Of a stretch of 35,747 nucleotides of DNA, positions 26,571 through 35,697 are shown piece by piece. Within the stretch, counting starts at the first letter, position 1. The number at the start of each line of letters is the position of its first letter. The translations under genes and the position numbers were made by a program. The stretch lies in the NCBI GenBank assembly GCA_913047695.1, contig CAJWUI010000012.1:1-35747 (forward strand). Reading direction: 5' to 3'. Source of the DNA: an uncultured Bacteroidota bacterium (lineage in GTDB: Bacteria; Bacteroidota; Bacteroidia; Flavobacteriales; Flavobacteriaceae). The notes below the pieces were generated by a model. The model had not been told where the DNA came from. It saw only the letters and a list, made by a program, of their open reading frames with translations, and did no database searches.

Positions 26571-27298
26571 ACTGCTTTTTTAGAATTAATAGTCATTTCA
26601 AATAACACTTTTTTTTCTTTTTTTGTCAGGTCTCTATACCTACCAACTTTTGTATTAAGCTTTATATTCATAATTCTAATCCGCTTTAACTTAATCACTT
26701 TATAGCCAAAATATTCACACATTCTTCTTATCTGTCGATTTAAACCTTGAGTTAAAATTATTCTGAACTGATTTTTATGAATTTGTTCTACTTCACATTT
26801 TTTTGTTATTGTGTTCAAAATAGGAACTCCCTTTTTCATATTATTGATAAACTCAAAGTTTACTGGCCTATTAACTGTAACAATATATTCTTTTTCGTGA
26901 TTATTACGAGCTCTTAAAATTTTGTTTACTATATCACCATCATTAGTTAGTAAAATTAATCCCTCACTCATTTTATCTAAACGACCAATTGGATAAATCC
27001 GAGTTGGGTAATTTATGTAATCAATAATATTATCTTTTTCAACCTGGGTGTCAGTTGTACAAACAATTCCTGCTGGCTTATTAAATGCTATATAAACATG
27101 CTTTTCCATATTATTTTCAACTAACAAACCATTAACATCAACCGTGTCACCTGCCCTAATTTTTTGGCCTAAAACAGCAGTACTCCCATTAACTTTAATT
27201 CTACCCTCATTTATCAATTTATCAGCAACTCTTCTAGAACAATGACCGATTTCACTTAGGTATTTATTTAATCTAATTTCATCTAGTTCCTTTTTCAT
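26567..27298 (-). CDS. rluF: 23S rRNA pseudouridine synthase RluF
   Basis: Makes pseudouridine at position 2604 of 23S rRNA (E. coli numbering). An S4 RNA-binding domain (about residues 6-60: RLNKYLSEIGHCSRRVADKLI) is followed by the catalytic domain. The catalytic D108 lies in YPIGRLDKMSEGL. The segments NKILRARNNHEKEYIV, GVPILNTITKKC and LTQGLNRQIRRMCEYFGY match E. coli RluF closely, which separates it from RluB, RluE and RsuA. At 243 residues it lacks a long C-terminal extension. It starts two bases from the stop of the upstream transporter gene, so it belongs to the leftward sppA-yhhQ-rluF unit. Confidence 0.94.
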   Translation of the reverse strand: MKKELDEIRLNKYLSEIGHCSRRVADKLINEGRIKVNGSTAVLGQKIRAGDTVDVNGLLVENNMEKHVYIAFNKPAGIVCTTDTQVEKDNIIDYINYPTRIYPIGRLDKMSEGLILLTNDGDIVNKILRARNNHEKEYIVTVNRPVNFEFINNMKKGVPILNTITKKCEVEQIHKNQFRIILTQGLNRQIRRMCEYFGYKVIKLKRIRIMNIKLNTKVGRYRDLTKKEKKVLFEMTINSKKAV

Positions 27299-27300
27299 AA

Positions 27301-28002
27301 CTATATTTCAAGTTCATCTGTAGGTTTTAGGGTGAAGGTTTTTCTGAAAATTCCTACAAAAAGATAAAGTAATGGAGTGTCTAATGCAGCAACTATAATT
27401 TTAAACAAGAATCCTGACATGACAAGTCCCCAAAATAGTTTCCATTGTAAAACACCAAAAACACATAATAGGCCAACAACTAAGAAAGTATCTATAAATT
27501 GAGAACTAAAGGTTGAAAAATTATTTCTTAACCAAAGCATTTTTCCATTTGTTAGCTTTTTCCAAAAATGGTAAATATGAATATCCACAAATTGGGCAAT
27601 TAAATAGGCTATCATTGATGCCAAAACCGCTATGGGTGAAAAGGCAAAAACTTGATTGAAAGTATCATCATCAATTGGTGAATTTTCGATTGCTGGTACT
27701 GCATTTGCAATTAATAATATTCCCATTGAGAAAAAAGAAGCAAAAATTCCAATAATAACTACTTGGTTTGCTCTTTTCTTACCGTAAATCTCTGAAATTA
27801 GATCGGTAATGAGGAAGGTAATTGGATAGGGGAGTATCCCAACAGAAAGCTCAAAAAGTTTATTCCCTAATATATTCAAGTCTGCCGGATACCAATAGAA
27901 GAACTTTTGGAAAATCAAATTAGATACAACCAAAGAGGTTATAAAAAGGCCTGAAAGTAAAAAGTAAATTACCTTTGCGAGCTCTTCTTTTTTTTTGTTC
28001 AT
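27301..28002 (-). CDS. yhhQ: queuosine precursor transporter (YhhQ/VUT family)
   Basis: Integral membrane protein of 233 residues with about six hydrophobic segments. It belongs to the YhhQ/VUT family that imports queuosine precursors (preQ0/preQ1 or queuine) for tRNA modification. Family features are the first membrane segment with LVVSNLIFQKFFYW, the segment PYPITFLITDLISEIYGKKRA (conserved acidic and polar residues in the membrane) and DIHIYHFWKKLTNGKMLWLRNN. It sits between sppA and rluF with no gap, so the three are cotranscribed. The precursor it carries cannot be told from sequence. Confidence 0.92.
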   Translation of the reverse strand: MNKKKEELAKVIYFLLSGLFITSLVVSNLIFQKFFYWYPADLNILGNKLFELSVGILPYPITFLITDLISEIYGKKRANQVVIIGIFASFFSMGILLIANAVPAIENSPIDDDTFNQVFAFSPIAVLASMIAYLIAQFVDIHIYHFWKKLTNGKMLWLRNNFSTFSSQFIDTFLVVGLLCVFGVLQWKLFWGLVMSGFLFKIIVAALDTPLLYLFVGIFRKTFTLKPTDELEI

Positions 28003-29769
28003 CTAACGAATAATAATTTCAAAAGGTAAAAGAGTTTGAATGTATTGTGGATCAATCTTAGTTTCCAACTTTCTCAAATTAAGTAATAACTGTTTTATAG
28101 ATAAATTTTCTAAAAAATCATTACTCTCACTTTGAATTGAGAGTCCTAAAAGCATATTCTCTAAACTTTCTTCAAACTTTGGGAATTCTATGACATTGAA
28201 TTTTTTTAAGTCTACTTTTTTTGCAGCGAAATTTATGGCATTTTCCAAGTCTCCTATTTCATCAACTAGCCCTAGATCTAGTGCTCTTTTTCCACTCCAT
28301 ACTTTACCTTGAGCCAGTTCTTCTACGATATTGGGATCTAGAGAGCGTCCGTTTATTACTCTCTCTTTGAAGATATTATAGGTTTTTTCAATCCCGTTTT
28401 TTAGTTGTTTTTTGAAAGTTTTTGTTATGGGTTGATATGTACTGTAACCAAGTGCGTTAGAATGAGTTTGAACTGACTGAGCACGAATTCCAACTTTATC
28501 TAACAAACCTTTTGCATTTGGTAATGTAGCAAAAACCCCTATTGAACCTGTAACACTCATAGGATCCACAAAAATATAATCTGCGGCGGTTGCTATATAA
28601 TATCCTCCAGATGCGGCAATATCTCCAATAGATACTATTACAGGTTTTTGTTCTTTTAATTTAACAGTAGACCTCCATATTAATTCTGATACTAAAGCAC
28701 TCCCTCCAGGAGAATCAATCCTAATTACAACTGCTTTAATCCAGTCATCTTGAGCTAATTCTTCTAAAGTTTCAACAAAAACTTCTTGAGCAATTATTGA
28801 CTCAGTTCCTTCACCATATAAAATAGGTCCCTTAGCAAAAAGAATAGCAATTCTATCTTTGACGTCATAATTGTAGTTGCTTTTGATAGAATTTACCTCG
28901 TTAATTTTTAATTTATTGATACTCTGTTTTTCTTCTAGCCCAAGACGGACTTTAATTTTTTGTTTGAAAACATCTTCGTAAATAATACCGTCAATAAGCT
29001 TTGATTTTAGTGCCTCTTCAGGCATAGAAATTTTATTTGTTTCTATGAGTTTATCAAGGTTATCTTCAGAAAGATTTCTAGAGAAAGAAATATCCTCTCT
29101 TAAAATTGACCATATGTCTTTTAGAAGGGTGGTTATTTGATATTTGTTTTCTAAACTCATTTCGTTTTGAAGGAATGGTTCTACAGCACTTTTATATTTA
29201 CCGTGGCGAACTACCTCCATTTTAAAACCATATTTGTCTTGAAAATCTTTGAAATACAATACTTCAGAAGCAAGTCCTTTAAGTTCTAGTGAGCCAACAG
29301 GGTTTATAAAAGTTGAATCAGCAATAGAAGAAAGAAAGTAGCCTTTTTGAGTAAAAAAATCACCATAAGCATAAATAAATTTCCCTTTTTCTTTAAAGGC
29401 CTTTAAGGATTTTCTTATGCTGTTTGTCTGAGACCAGCCGGATGTTGTATAATCAGAACGAAGACTTATACCTTTTATCTTTGGATCATTACCAGCAATT
29501 TTAATTGCTGAAATTATATCCTGTAATCCAATAACTTTTTCACTTAATCCTAAAATATTTTGAATTTGATTATTTCTAGGAGCACGTTCTACAATAGGAG
29601 TCCTCATATCCAATTCCAATATACTATTTGGACTAATTGTTTTTATTGGTCCGTTAGTATTAACAAGGCTTGCAAAACCTGAAACTATAATCAATACAAA
29701 AGCTAATAACAAACCAAAAGCGGCAAGTGAACCTAAAACTGACGCAAAAAAAGTTTTTATAAAATTCAT
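28003..29769 (-). CDS. sppA: signal peptide peptidase SppA, long form
   Basis: Membrane-bound serine protease that degrades cleaved signal peptides. The 588 residues give the long, two-domain (67K) form. One N-terminal membrane segment (about 8-35) anchors it with the active site outside. The Ser/Lys dyad is split between the two domains as in E. coli: K193 in GKYKSAVEPF and S387 in GDIAASGGYYIATAA. The second domain also has VIRIDSPGGSALVSE and SVTGSIGVF. It is the first gene of a leftward unit with yhhQ and rluF, and divergent from folK-dNK across 62 bases that hold both promoters. Confidence 0.95.
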   Translation of the reverse strand: MNFIKTFFASVLGSLAAFGLLLAFVLIIVSGFASLVNTNGPIKTISPNSILELDMRTPIVERAPRNNQIQNILGLSEKVIGLQDIISAIKIAGNDPKIKGISLRSDYTTSGWSQTNSIRKSLKAFKEKGKFIYAYGDFFTQKGYFLSSIADSTFINPVGSLELKGLASEVLYFKDFQDKYGFKMEVVRHGKYKSAVEPFLQNEMSLENKYQITTLLKDIWSILREDISFSRNLSEDNLDKLIETNKISMPEEALKSKLIDGIIYEDVFKQKIKVRLGLEEKQSINKLKINEVNSIKSNYNYDVKDRIAILFAKGPILYGEGTESIIAQEVFVETLEELAQDDWIKAVVIRIDSPGGSALVSELIWRSTVKLKEQKPVIVSIGDIAASGGYYIATAADYIFVDPMSVTGSIGVFATLPNAKGLLDKVGIRAQSVQTHSNALGYSTYQPITKTFKKQLKNGIEKTYNIFKERVINGRSLDPNIVEELAQGKVWSGKRALDLGLVDEIGDLENAINFAAKKVDLKKFNVIEFPKFEESLENMLLGLSIQSESNDFLENLSIKQLLLNLRKLETKIDPQYIQTLLPFEIIIR

Positions 29770-29779
29770 TTTGTAATAA

Positions 29780-29812
29780 TTGGTGGTGCAAATATAGGGT
29801 TTTGTAGCTTTG
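29780..29812 (+). promoter_or_regulatory. promoter for folK-dNK
   Basis: TTG at 29780-29782 and TAGCTTTG at 29805-29812 are spaced by 22 bases, which is within the Bacteroidota range. The start codon follows 19 bases later. It overlaps the divergent sppA promoter, so the two units may compete for polymerase. Confidence 0.5.
29789..29796 (-). promoter_or_regulatory. promoter -7 box for sppA unit
   Basis: On the minus strand this reads TATATTTG, followed by C, an exact TAnnTTTG match, 19 bases before the sppA ATG. No clear -33 TTG is seen upstream. Confidence 0.5.
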
Positions 29813-29831
29813 TAAGTATTAGACTTTATTA

Positions 29832-30941
29832 ATGTTAGAACCTATTATAATTTCATTAGGTAGTAACATCGGAAATAGGATTGGTTTTATATACAAAGCA
29901 CTGGCTTTAATTGAGGAACACCCTGTAACGATAAGAGAATTATCAAATGTCTACGAAACACCCTCTTGGGGTTTCGATAGCACCCCTTTTTATAATGCAT
30001 GTGCTATTTTAAAAACTTCTTTAAAACCAAACGCCATATTAAAAATACTTTTAAATGTGGAGGATAAATTGGGTAGAAAAAGATATTCAGAAAAAGGATA
30101 CCAGGATAGAACTATAGATTTAGATTTACTTTTTTATAACAATGAAATTATTTATTCAAAAAATTTAAAAATTCCTCACCCTAAATTACATTTAAGAAAT
30201 TTTGTTTTAAAACCTTTATTAGATTTAGCTCCAAAATTTAAACATCCAGTTTTACATAAAACCATTTCTGAATTAAATTATCATCAACTAGATAAAATAA
30301 AAATTGTTCAAACAAATTTTGATTTACGTCTACCACCAATTTTCAAATCATTTCCCTTTATATCAATTGAGGGAAATATAGGGGTAGGAAAGACAACTTT
30401 GGCTAAAATGATATCAAAAAATTACAAGGTTAAATTTTATTCAGAGGATTATAGTTCGAACCCACATTTAGAAAATTTTTACAAAGATCCAATCAAGCAT
30501 GCATTAAGAACAGAATCATTTTTTTTAAATAATCGTTTTGAAAATGATAAAATTTTTTGGCAACAAAATAACGACAAAGTTGTTGCAGATTTTTGCTTTT
30601 TTAAATGTCTTGTTTTTGCTAAACAAAATCTTAAAAAAAATGATTACAATACTTTTAAAAAAGATTTTGACCATAAGGTGGATAAGATTAAAATTCCTAG
30701 TTTGGTAATTTTCCTTACTAAAAATTTTAGAGAGTTAGAGCAGCAAATCAAAAAAAGAGGCAGATCTTTCGAAAGGGAAATAAAGCTTACTTATCTTCAG
30801 AAATTAGAGAAAGGCTATCACTTAATTATAAACAATTTTGAGTTTCCAATTTTAGAATATTCATTAGATAATATAGATTTTAATAAAAATGAATTTGAGT
30901 TTGAAAAATTTTTAAGAGCAATCTTTAGGGCCTCATTTTGA
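29832..30941 (+). CDS. folK: fused FolK (HPPK) and deoxynucleoside kinase
   Basis: Two enzymes in one 369-residue chain. Residues about 1-155 are HPPK, which pyrophosphorylates 6-hydroxymethyl-dihydropterin in folate synthesis: SLGSNIGNR at the start and QDRTIDLDLLFYNNEII, the HPPK signature. Residues about 173-369 are a deoxynucleoside kinase of the dCK/dGK type that phosphorylates salvaged deoxynucleosides: Walker A GNIGVGKT (181-188), the helix VVADFCFFKCLVFA and the LID region KKRGRSFEREI with its arginines. The fusion is a known arrangement in Bacteroidota. Its 3' end overlaps the convergent methyltransferase gene by 17 bases. The nucleoside preferred is unknown. Confidence 0.93.
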   Translation: MLEPIIISLGSNIGNRIGFIYKALALIEEHPVTIRELSNVYETPSWGFDSTPFYNACAILKTSLKPNAILKILLNVEDKLGRKRYSEKGYQDRTIDLDLLFYNNEIIYSKNLKIPHPKLHLRNFVLKPLLDLAPKFKHPVLHKTISELNYHQLDKIKIVQTNFDLRLPPIFKSFPFISIEGNIGVGKTTLAKMISKNYKVKFYSEDYSSNPHLENFYKDPIKHALRTESFFLNNRFENDKIFWQQNNDKVVADFCFFKCLVFAKQNLKKNDYNTFKKDFDHKVDKIKIPSLVIFLTKNFRELEQQIKKRGRSFEREIKLTYLQKLEKGYHLIINNFEFPILEYSLDNIDFNKNEFEFEKFLRAIFRASF

Positions 30942-31455
30942 TAAAAAAATCCCAAATAATAATCCCGGCTGCTACACTTATATTTAGTGAATGTTTGGTT
31001 CCAAATTGAGGAATTTCTATAGCTTTATTGCAATAATCAACAACTTGTTGATCAACTCCTTTAACTTCGTTACCCAAAACAAAGCAATACGATTTTTTAG
31101 GAATTGGTTTGAAATTCTGTAGTTGTGTTGCATTTTCGGTTTGTTCAACTGCCCAAACTGATTTACCTTCACTAGTAAGTTTTTTAACAGCCTGAATTGT
31201 AGAACTACAGTATTCCCATGATACACTTTCAGTAGAACCCAAAGCAGTTTTATGGATGTCTTTATGCGGAGGGCAAGCAGTAATACCGCAGAGTATAATT
31301 TTTTCAATTAGAAAGGCATCAGAAATACGAAATATTGATCCAATATTGTTTAAACTTCTTACGTTGTCTAAAATTAAAATTAATGGAGCTTTTTCTGAGG
31401 TTTTAAAATCTTTTATAGATTTTCGAACTAGTTCTTCATTTTTTAGTTTACGCAT
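30925..31455 (-). CDS. TrmH/SpoU-family RNA 2'-O-methyltransferase
   Basis: SPOUT-fold methyltransferase of 176 residues that probably adds a 2'-O-methyl group to tRNA or rRNA. The three SpoU motifs are present: motif 1 LDNVRSLNNIGSIFR, motif 2 FVLGNEVKGVD and motif 3 IPQFGTKHSLNISVAAGI. The start is the ATG at 31455; an in-frame TTG at 31473 would add six residues and is less likely. It lacks an extra N-terminal RNA-binding domain, so the target cannot be named. The 17-base convergent overlap with folK-dNK is unusual enough to note but common in compact genomes. Confidence 0.92.
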   Translation of the reverse strand: MRKLKNEELVRKSIKDFKTSEKAPLILILDNVRSLNNIGSIFRISDAFLIEKIILCGITACPPHKDIHKTALGSTESVSWEYCSSTIQAVKKLTSEGKSVWAVEQTENATQLQNFKPIPKKSYCFVLGNEVKGVDQQVVDYCNKAIEIPQFGTKHSLNISVAAGIIIWDFFIKMRP

Positions 31456-31564
31456 AAATGGTATTATTAACAAAAATACACAGTCTAAGTTTTATGTTCT
31501 TATTTTAAGCTTCCGTTTTTGGAAAAAATTATAAATTTCAAGTATAAATTTTAACAAAATTTTT

Positions 31565-34159
31565 GTGGCAAAGGAAGTAAAAGAAACTCCGCTTATGAAA
31601 CAGTATAACAGGATAAAATCAAAGTATCCTGATGCACTATTATTGTTTCGTGTGGGAGATTTTTATGAGACTTTTGGTGACGACGCTATAAAGGCATCTA
31701 AAATACTTGGTATAATTTTAACTAAGAGAGGTGCAGGGAGTTCTAGTGAAACTGAACTGGCTGGATTTCCTCATCATTCAATAAATAGTTATTTACCAAA
31801 ACTCGTAAAAGAGGGCTGTCGTGTGGCAATATGTGATCAACTTGAAAATCCTAAACTAACTAAAAAAATTGTTAAAAGAGGAGTTACTGAATTAGTTACT
31901 CCTGGGGTATTAATTAACGAAGATGTTTTGGACCAAAAGAAAAACAACTATCTAGCCGCAGTTTATTTTGATAAAAAATTTGGTATATCATTTTTAGATA
32001 TTTCAACGGGAGATTTTTTGGTTACTGATGGAAATAAAAATGAAATTGAGCAATTACTTCAGAATTATATTCCAAGTGAAGTATTAGTTCCAAAGCCTAT
32101 GAAAAAATTTTTTAATGAGCAATTCGGTTTACAATATCCATGTTTTTATATGGAAGATTGGGCTTTTGAGACAAGTACTGCAAGACAAAAGTTAACATCA
32201 CATTTTCAAACAACTTCCCTCGAAGGATTTGGTATTGAAAAGGATAACGAAGGAATAAGTGCTGCTGGTGCTGTAATGCATTATCTATCAGAAACTCAGA
32301 ATGATAAATTAAAACACATTAATCGAATCACTCCGATTAATAAAGGTAATTATGTTCATTTAGATAAATTTACACAAAAAAACTTAGAACTTTTTTCTCC
32401 CAATCATCTTGAAGGAGCTTCCCTAATAGATGTAATAGACAATACCGAAACTGCTATGGGAGCTCGATTGTTGAGAAAGTGGATTACATTTCCATTAAAA
32501 GAATTAAATCTGATTGAGCTAAGACAAAATATTGTTGAAGAGTTTTTAGGTAACGAAATTGATTTAGAATATGTTTACACCTCGCTTAAACAAATAATTG
32601 ATATTGAAAGAGTAATTTCAAAAATAGCAACCGAAAAGATTTCCCCACGCGCACTAAATCAACTATCAAATTCGCTAGAAATAGTTGAAAAAATAAAAAT
32701 TAAAATAAAAGAAGGAAAAACAAAAATTTTGCAAAAAAAGTTTCAAAATTTACCTAGTTTGGATAATCTAATAGCTTCACTTAAATCAAGACTTCATCCT
32801 GATGCACCAGTTTTAGTATCAAAGGGTAATGTAATTGCAGATGGTTTTTCTGAACAATTAGACTCTTTGAGAAGTTTAAAAAACAAGTCTCAATCTCATT
32901 TAAACGACATGCTTGAAAGGGAAACAGATCGTACTCAAATTCCATCTCTCAAAATAGCATTCAACAATGTTTTTGGATATTATATTGAAGTTAGAAATAC
33001 TCATAAGGACAAGGTTCCAAATGAATGGGTCAGAAAACAAACTTTGGTTAATGCTGAGCGTTACATTACAGAGGAACTTAAAATTTTTGAATCAGAAATT
33101 TTGAATGCTGGTGAGCGTATTCTATTATTGGAACAAAATCTTTTTTTAGACTTATTAAAACTTTTACAAGGCGAATTAGAAATTATTAAAGAAAATGCGT
33201 CAGCAATAGCACTTTGCGATGTTCTTAGCAATTTTGCAAAAACAGCTAAAAAGAATAATTATTCTAAGCCGAATATGGTTGATCACACCGCCATAGACGT
33301 AAAAGGGGGGCGTCATCCTGTAATTGAAAAACAACTTCCAATAGGAACACCCTATATATCAAACGATCTAAAGCTAGATCGCGAAAATCAACAAATAATG
33401 ATGATAACAGGCCCTAACATGTCTGGTAAATCAGCTCTTCTTCGACAAACAGCTTTAATATCATTGCTTGCACAAATTGGAAGTTTTGTTCCTGCAACTA
33501 AGGCTACTTTAGGTATTGTAGATAGAATTTTTACCAGAGTTGGGGCAAGTGATAATATCTCTATGGGAGCGTCCACATTTATGGTTGAAATGAATGAAAC
33601 ATCATCTATTCTAAATAACATTTCAAAAGACAGCTTAGTTCTTTTGGATGAGATAGGCAGGGGTACAAGCACATATGACGGAATTTCGATTGCTTGGGCT
33701 ATTGCTGAATATCTTCATGAACATCCTTTTAGACCAAAAGTTTTATTTGCTACTCATTATCATGAATTAAACGATATGGCTCAATCTTTTGAAAGGATTA
33801 AAAATTTTAATGTTTCAATAAAAGAGACGAAAGAAGATGTTTTATTTTTAAGGAAGCTTATTCCAGGAGGTAGTGCTCACAGTTTTGGAATTCATGTAGC
33901 AAAAATGGCAGGTATGCCAAAACATGTTCTAACAGTTGCTAAAGCAAAACTCAAAGTTCTCGAAAAATTACACTCTTTAGAAAATAAAAATGGGAAAATA
34001 AAAGAAAATACAGACTTACAATTGACTTTTTTCAATTTAGATGACCCATTACTTGAGGAGATTAGAGAAGAGATTTATAAAATAGACATTGATAATTTGA
34101 CTCCTGTAGAGGCATTAATGCAATTGAGTCAAATTAAAAGAAAATTGTCAAAAAAATAG
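31565..34159 (+). CDS. mutS: DNA mismatch repair protein MutS
   Basis: Mismatch-recognition ATPase of 864 residues. The N-terminal domain has the Phe-x-Glu wedge in LFRVGDFYETFGDDA (about 28-42). The ATPase domain has Walker A GPNMSGKS (616-623), SMGASTFMVEMNET and Walker B LVLLDEIGRGTSTYDG. The start is GTG at 31565: the following AKEVKETPLMKQYN fits the family N terminus, and the next ATG (31595) would trim it. The upstream 90 bases contain TTTG (31518-31521) and a TAAATTTT, a weak promoter candidate. It ends eight bases from the convergent sulfatase gene. MutL is not in the window. Confidence 0.97.
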   Translation: MAKEVKETPLMKQYNRIKSKYPDALLLFRVGDFYETFGDDAIKASKILGIILTKRGAGSSSETELAGFPHHSINSYLPKLVKEGCRVAICDQLENPKLTKKIVKRGVTELVTPGVLINEDVLDQKKNNYLAAVYFDKKFGISFLDISTGDFLVTDGNKNEIEQLLQNYIPSEVLVPKPMKKFFNEQFGLQYPCFYMEDWAFETSTARQKLTSHFQTTSLEGFGIEKDNEGISAAGAVMHYLSETQNDKLKHINRITPINKGNYVHLDKFTQKNLELFSPNHLEGASLIDVIDNTETAMGARLLRKWITFPLKELNLIELRQNIVEEFLGNEIDLEYVYTSLKQIIDIERVISKIATEKISPRALNQLSNSLEIVEKIKIKIKEGKTKILQKKFQNLPSLDNLIASLKSRLHPDAPVLVSKGNVIADGFSEQLDSLRSLKNKSQSHLNDMLERETDRTQIPSLKIAFNNVFGYYIEVRNTHKDKVPNEWVRKQTLVNAERYITEELKIFESEILNAGERILLLEQNLFLDLLKLLQGELEIIKENASAIALCDVLSNFAKTAKKNNYSKPNMVDHTAIDVKGGRHPVIEKQLPIGTPYISNDLKLDRENQQIMMITGPNMSGKSALLRQTALISLLAQIGSFVPATKATLGIVDRIFTRVGASDNISMGASTFMVEMNETSSILNNISKDSLVLLDEIGRGTSTYDGISIAWAIAEYLHEHPFRPKVLFATHYHELNDMAQSFERIKNFNVSIKETKEDVLFLRKLIPGGSAHSFGIHVAKMAGMPKHVLTVAKAKLKVLEKLHSLENKNGKIKENTDLQLTFFNLDDPLLEEIREEIYKIDIDNLTPVEALMQLSQIKRKLSKK

Positions 34160-34167
34160 AGGTAGGC

Positions 34168-35583
34168 TCAATCACCTCTTTCAATTAAAAGATCTTTTCC
34201 AATTATCATTTTTTGTTTGTGTTCTGTAACTATTCGATTAATTTTTTTAATTACATCTGGATATTCTTTTGAAATATCATATTTCTCGGAAGCATCTTTG
34301 TTTAAGTTATAGAGTAAAGGTGGATTATGAATTTTTTTTCCTCCATAGAGACCATATTCACCTTCAGTTATATAATGGGCTTTATATTCATCAAGTCTGA
34401 CAGCATATAATTCATTTCCTCTGTAATAAAAAATGTGGTTCCTAGAAGTCGGGTTATTTTCAAAAAGTCTTGGTCCTAAATCATAACTATCTAATTGGCG
34501 ATCTTCGGGAATAGGAACCCCGGCAATCTTACTAAATGTTGTCAATAAGTCCATTGTTGAGCCAATTTGGTTTATAATTCCAGGTGAAATTATTCCGGGC
34601 AGCCAGAATATTGTTGGTACTCTCATTCCACCTTCCCAGGTTGTCCCTTTTCCAGCGCGTAGAGGACCAGCACTACCCCCATTATCCTTATATGCGGTCC
34701 ATGGTCCATTATCGGATGTAAAAACAACTAGTGTGTTTTTATCAAGCCCCTCATTTTTTAAAGTTTTTAATATTTCACCAATTCCATAATCGATTTCTTC
34801 AATTACATCCCCGTAGAGCCCTCTGGAACTTTTACCTAAGGCTTCTTTTGATGCAAAAAGTGGAATATGTGGTAAATTATGTGCTAGATATATAAAAAAA
34901 GATTTGTCACTGTTTTCTTTAATAAATTTAATTGTCTCTTCAGAATAGCGGCGAGTAATATTATTTTGGTTGGCAGGTCGTTCAATCACTTTTTCATTTT
35001 GAATTAAAGGCACTTGAAAGTTTTCAATAATATAATTTTCAGGGTTACTCATAAAATTGTAGTAGCCACCTTTTTTTCTCATTATATCTTTCGGTACATC
35101 CATATCATTTGAATATGGAATACCATAATAATAATTAAACCCATGCTTAAGGGGTAAATGTTCTTTTTTATGACCCAAATGCCATTTTCCAATACAGGCA
35201 GTCCTGTATTTAACTTTTTTTAATTGTTCTGCTATTGTGATTTCATAATCTGGAAGACCATTCTTTGAGTCTGGAAACAAAACCCTTGCTTTACTACTTG
35301 TCATTCCACTTCTTATAGCCAATCGCCCAGTAAGAAGTGCAGCTCTACTTGGAGTACACACGCTCGATCCAGCGTAGAATTGTGTCCACTTTTGACCCTC
35401 AGATACCATTTTATCTAGATTGGGTGTATTTATTGTTGGATTCCCAAATGAACTTAAATCACCATAACCTAGATCATCAGCAAATATTACAATAAAGTTT
35501 AAGGGTTTATCAATATTTTGCGCAAATAGATTATTTGAAAAAAAAAATAAAATAAAAATTAGAATTGATCTAAAAATTAACAT
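34168..35583 (-). CDS. Cys-type sulfatase, arylsulfatase-A-like
   Basis: Exported sulfatase of family S1, 471 residues, with an N-terminal signal peptide ending FAQ at about residue 22. The metal site begins with FADDLGYGDLSSFG (D36, D37). The sulfatase signature CTPSRAALLTGR places the formylglycine residue at C76, so this is a Cys-type enzyme that can be matured by FGE. Later motifs are GKWHLGHKKEHLPLKHGF, FTSDNGPW and the GGMRVPTIFW segment. Overall it resembles arylsulfatase A and would remove sulfate from a sulfated sugar, such as an algal polysaccharide fragment, or another ester. Substrate is not predictable. An FGE-like lipoprotein with both active cysteines is encoded at 8165. Confidence 0.93.
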   Translation of the reverse strand: MLIFRSILIFILFFFSNNLFAQNIDKPLNFIVIFADDLGYGDLSSFGNPTINTPNLDKMVSEGQKWTQFYAGSSVCTPSRAALLTGRLAIRSGMTSSKARVLFPDSKNGLPDYEITIAEQLKKVKYRTACIGKWHLGHKKEHLPLKHGFNYYYGIPYSNDMDVPKDIMRKKGGYYNFMSNPENYIIENFQVPLIQNEKVIERPANQNNITRRYSEETIKFIKENSDKSFFIYLAHNLPHIPLFASKEALGKSSRGLYGDVIEEIDYGIGEILKTLKNEGLDKNTLVVFTSDNGPWTAYKDNGGSAGPLRAGKGTTWEGGMRVPTIFWLPGIISPGIINQIGSTMDLLTTFSKIAGVPIPEDRQLDSYDLGPRLFENNPTSRNHIFYYRGNELYAVRLDEYKAHYITEGEYGLYGGKKIHNPPLLYNLNKDASEKYDISKEYPDVIKKINRIVTEHKQKMIIGKDLLIERGD

Positions 35584-35697
35584 GTATCCTTTTAATTTAT
35601 TTGATAAACAATTTAAAATTAAATTCGATTATTTGGTTTAAAAAGTATCTTAATATTTAGAAAAGAATAAAATTATTTTACATTTACACACCAAAAT

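Noticed and set aside
31456..31473. TTG start extending the TrmH-type protein by six residues
   Set aside because: The ATG at 31455 begins the normal family N terminus; the extra residues add nothing.
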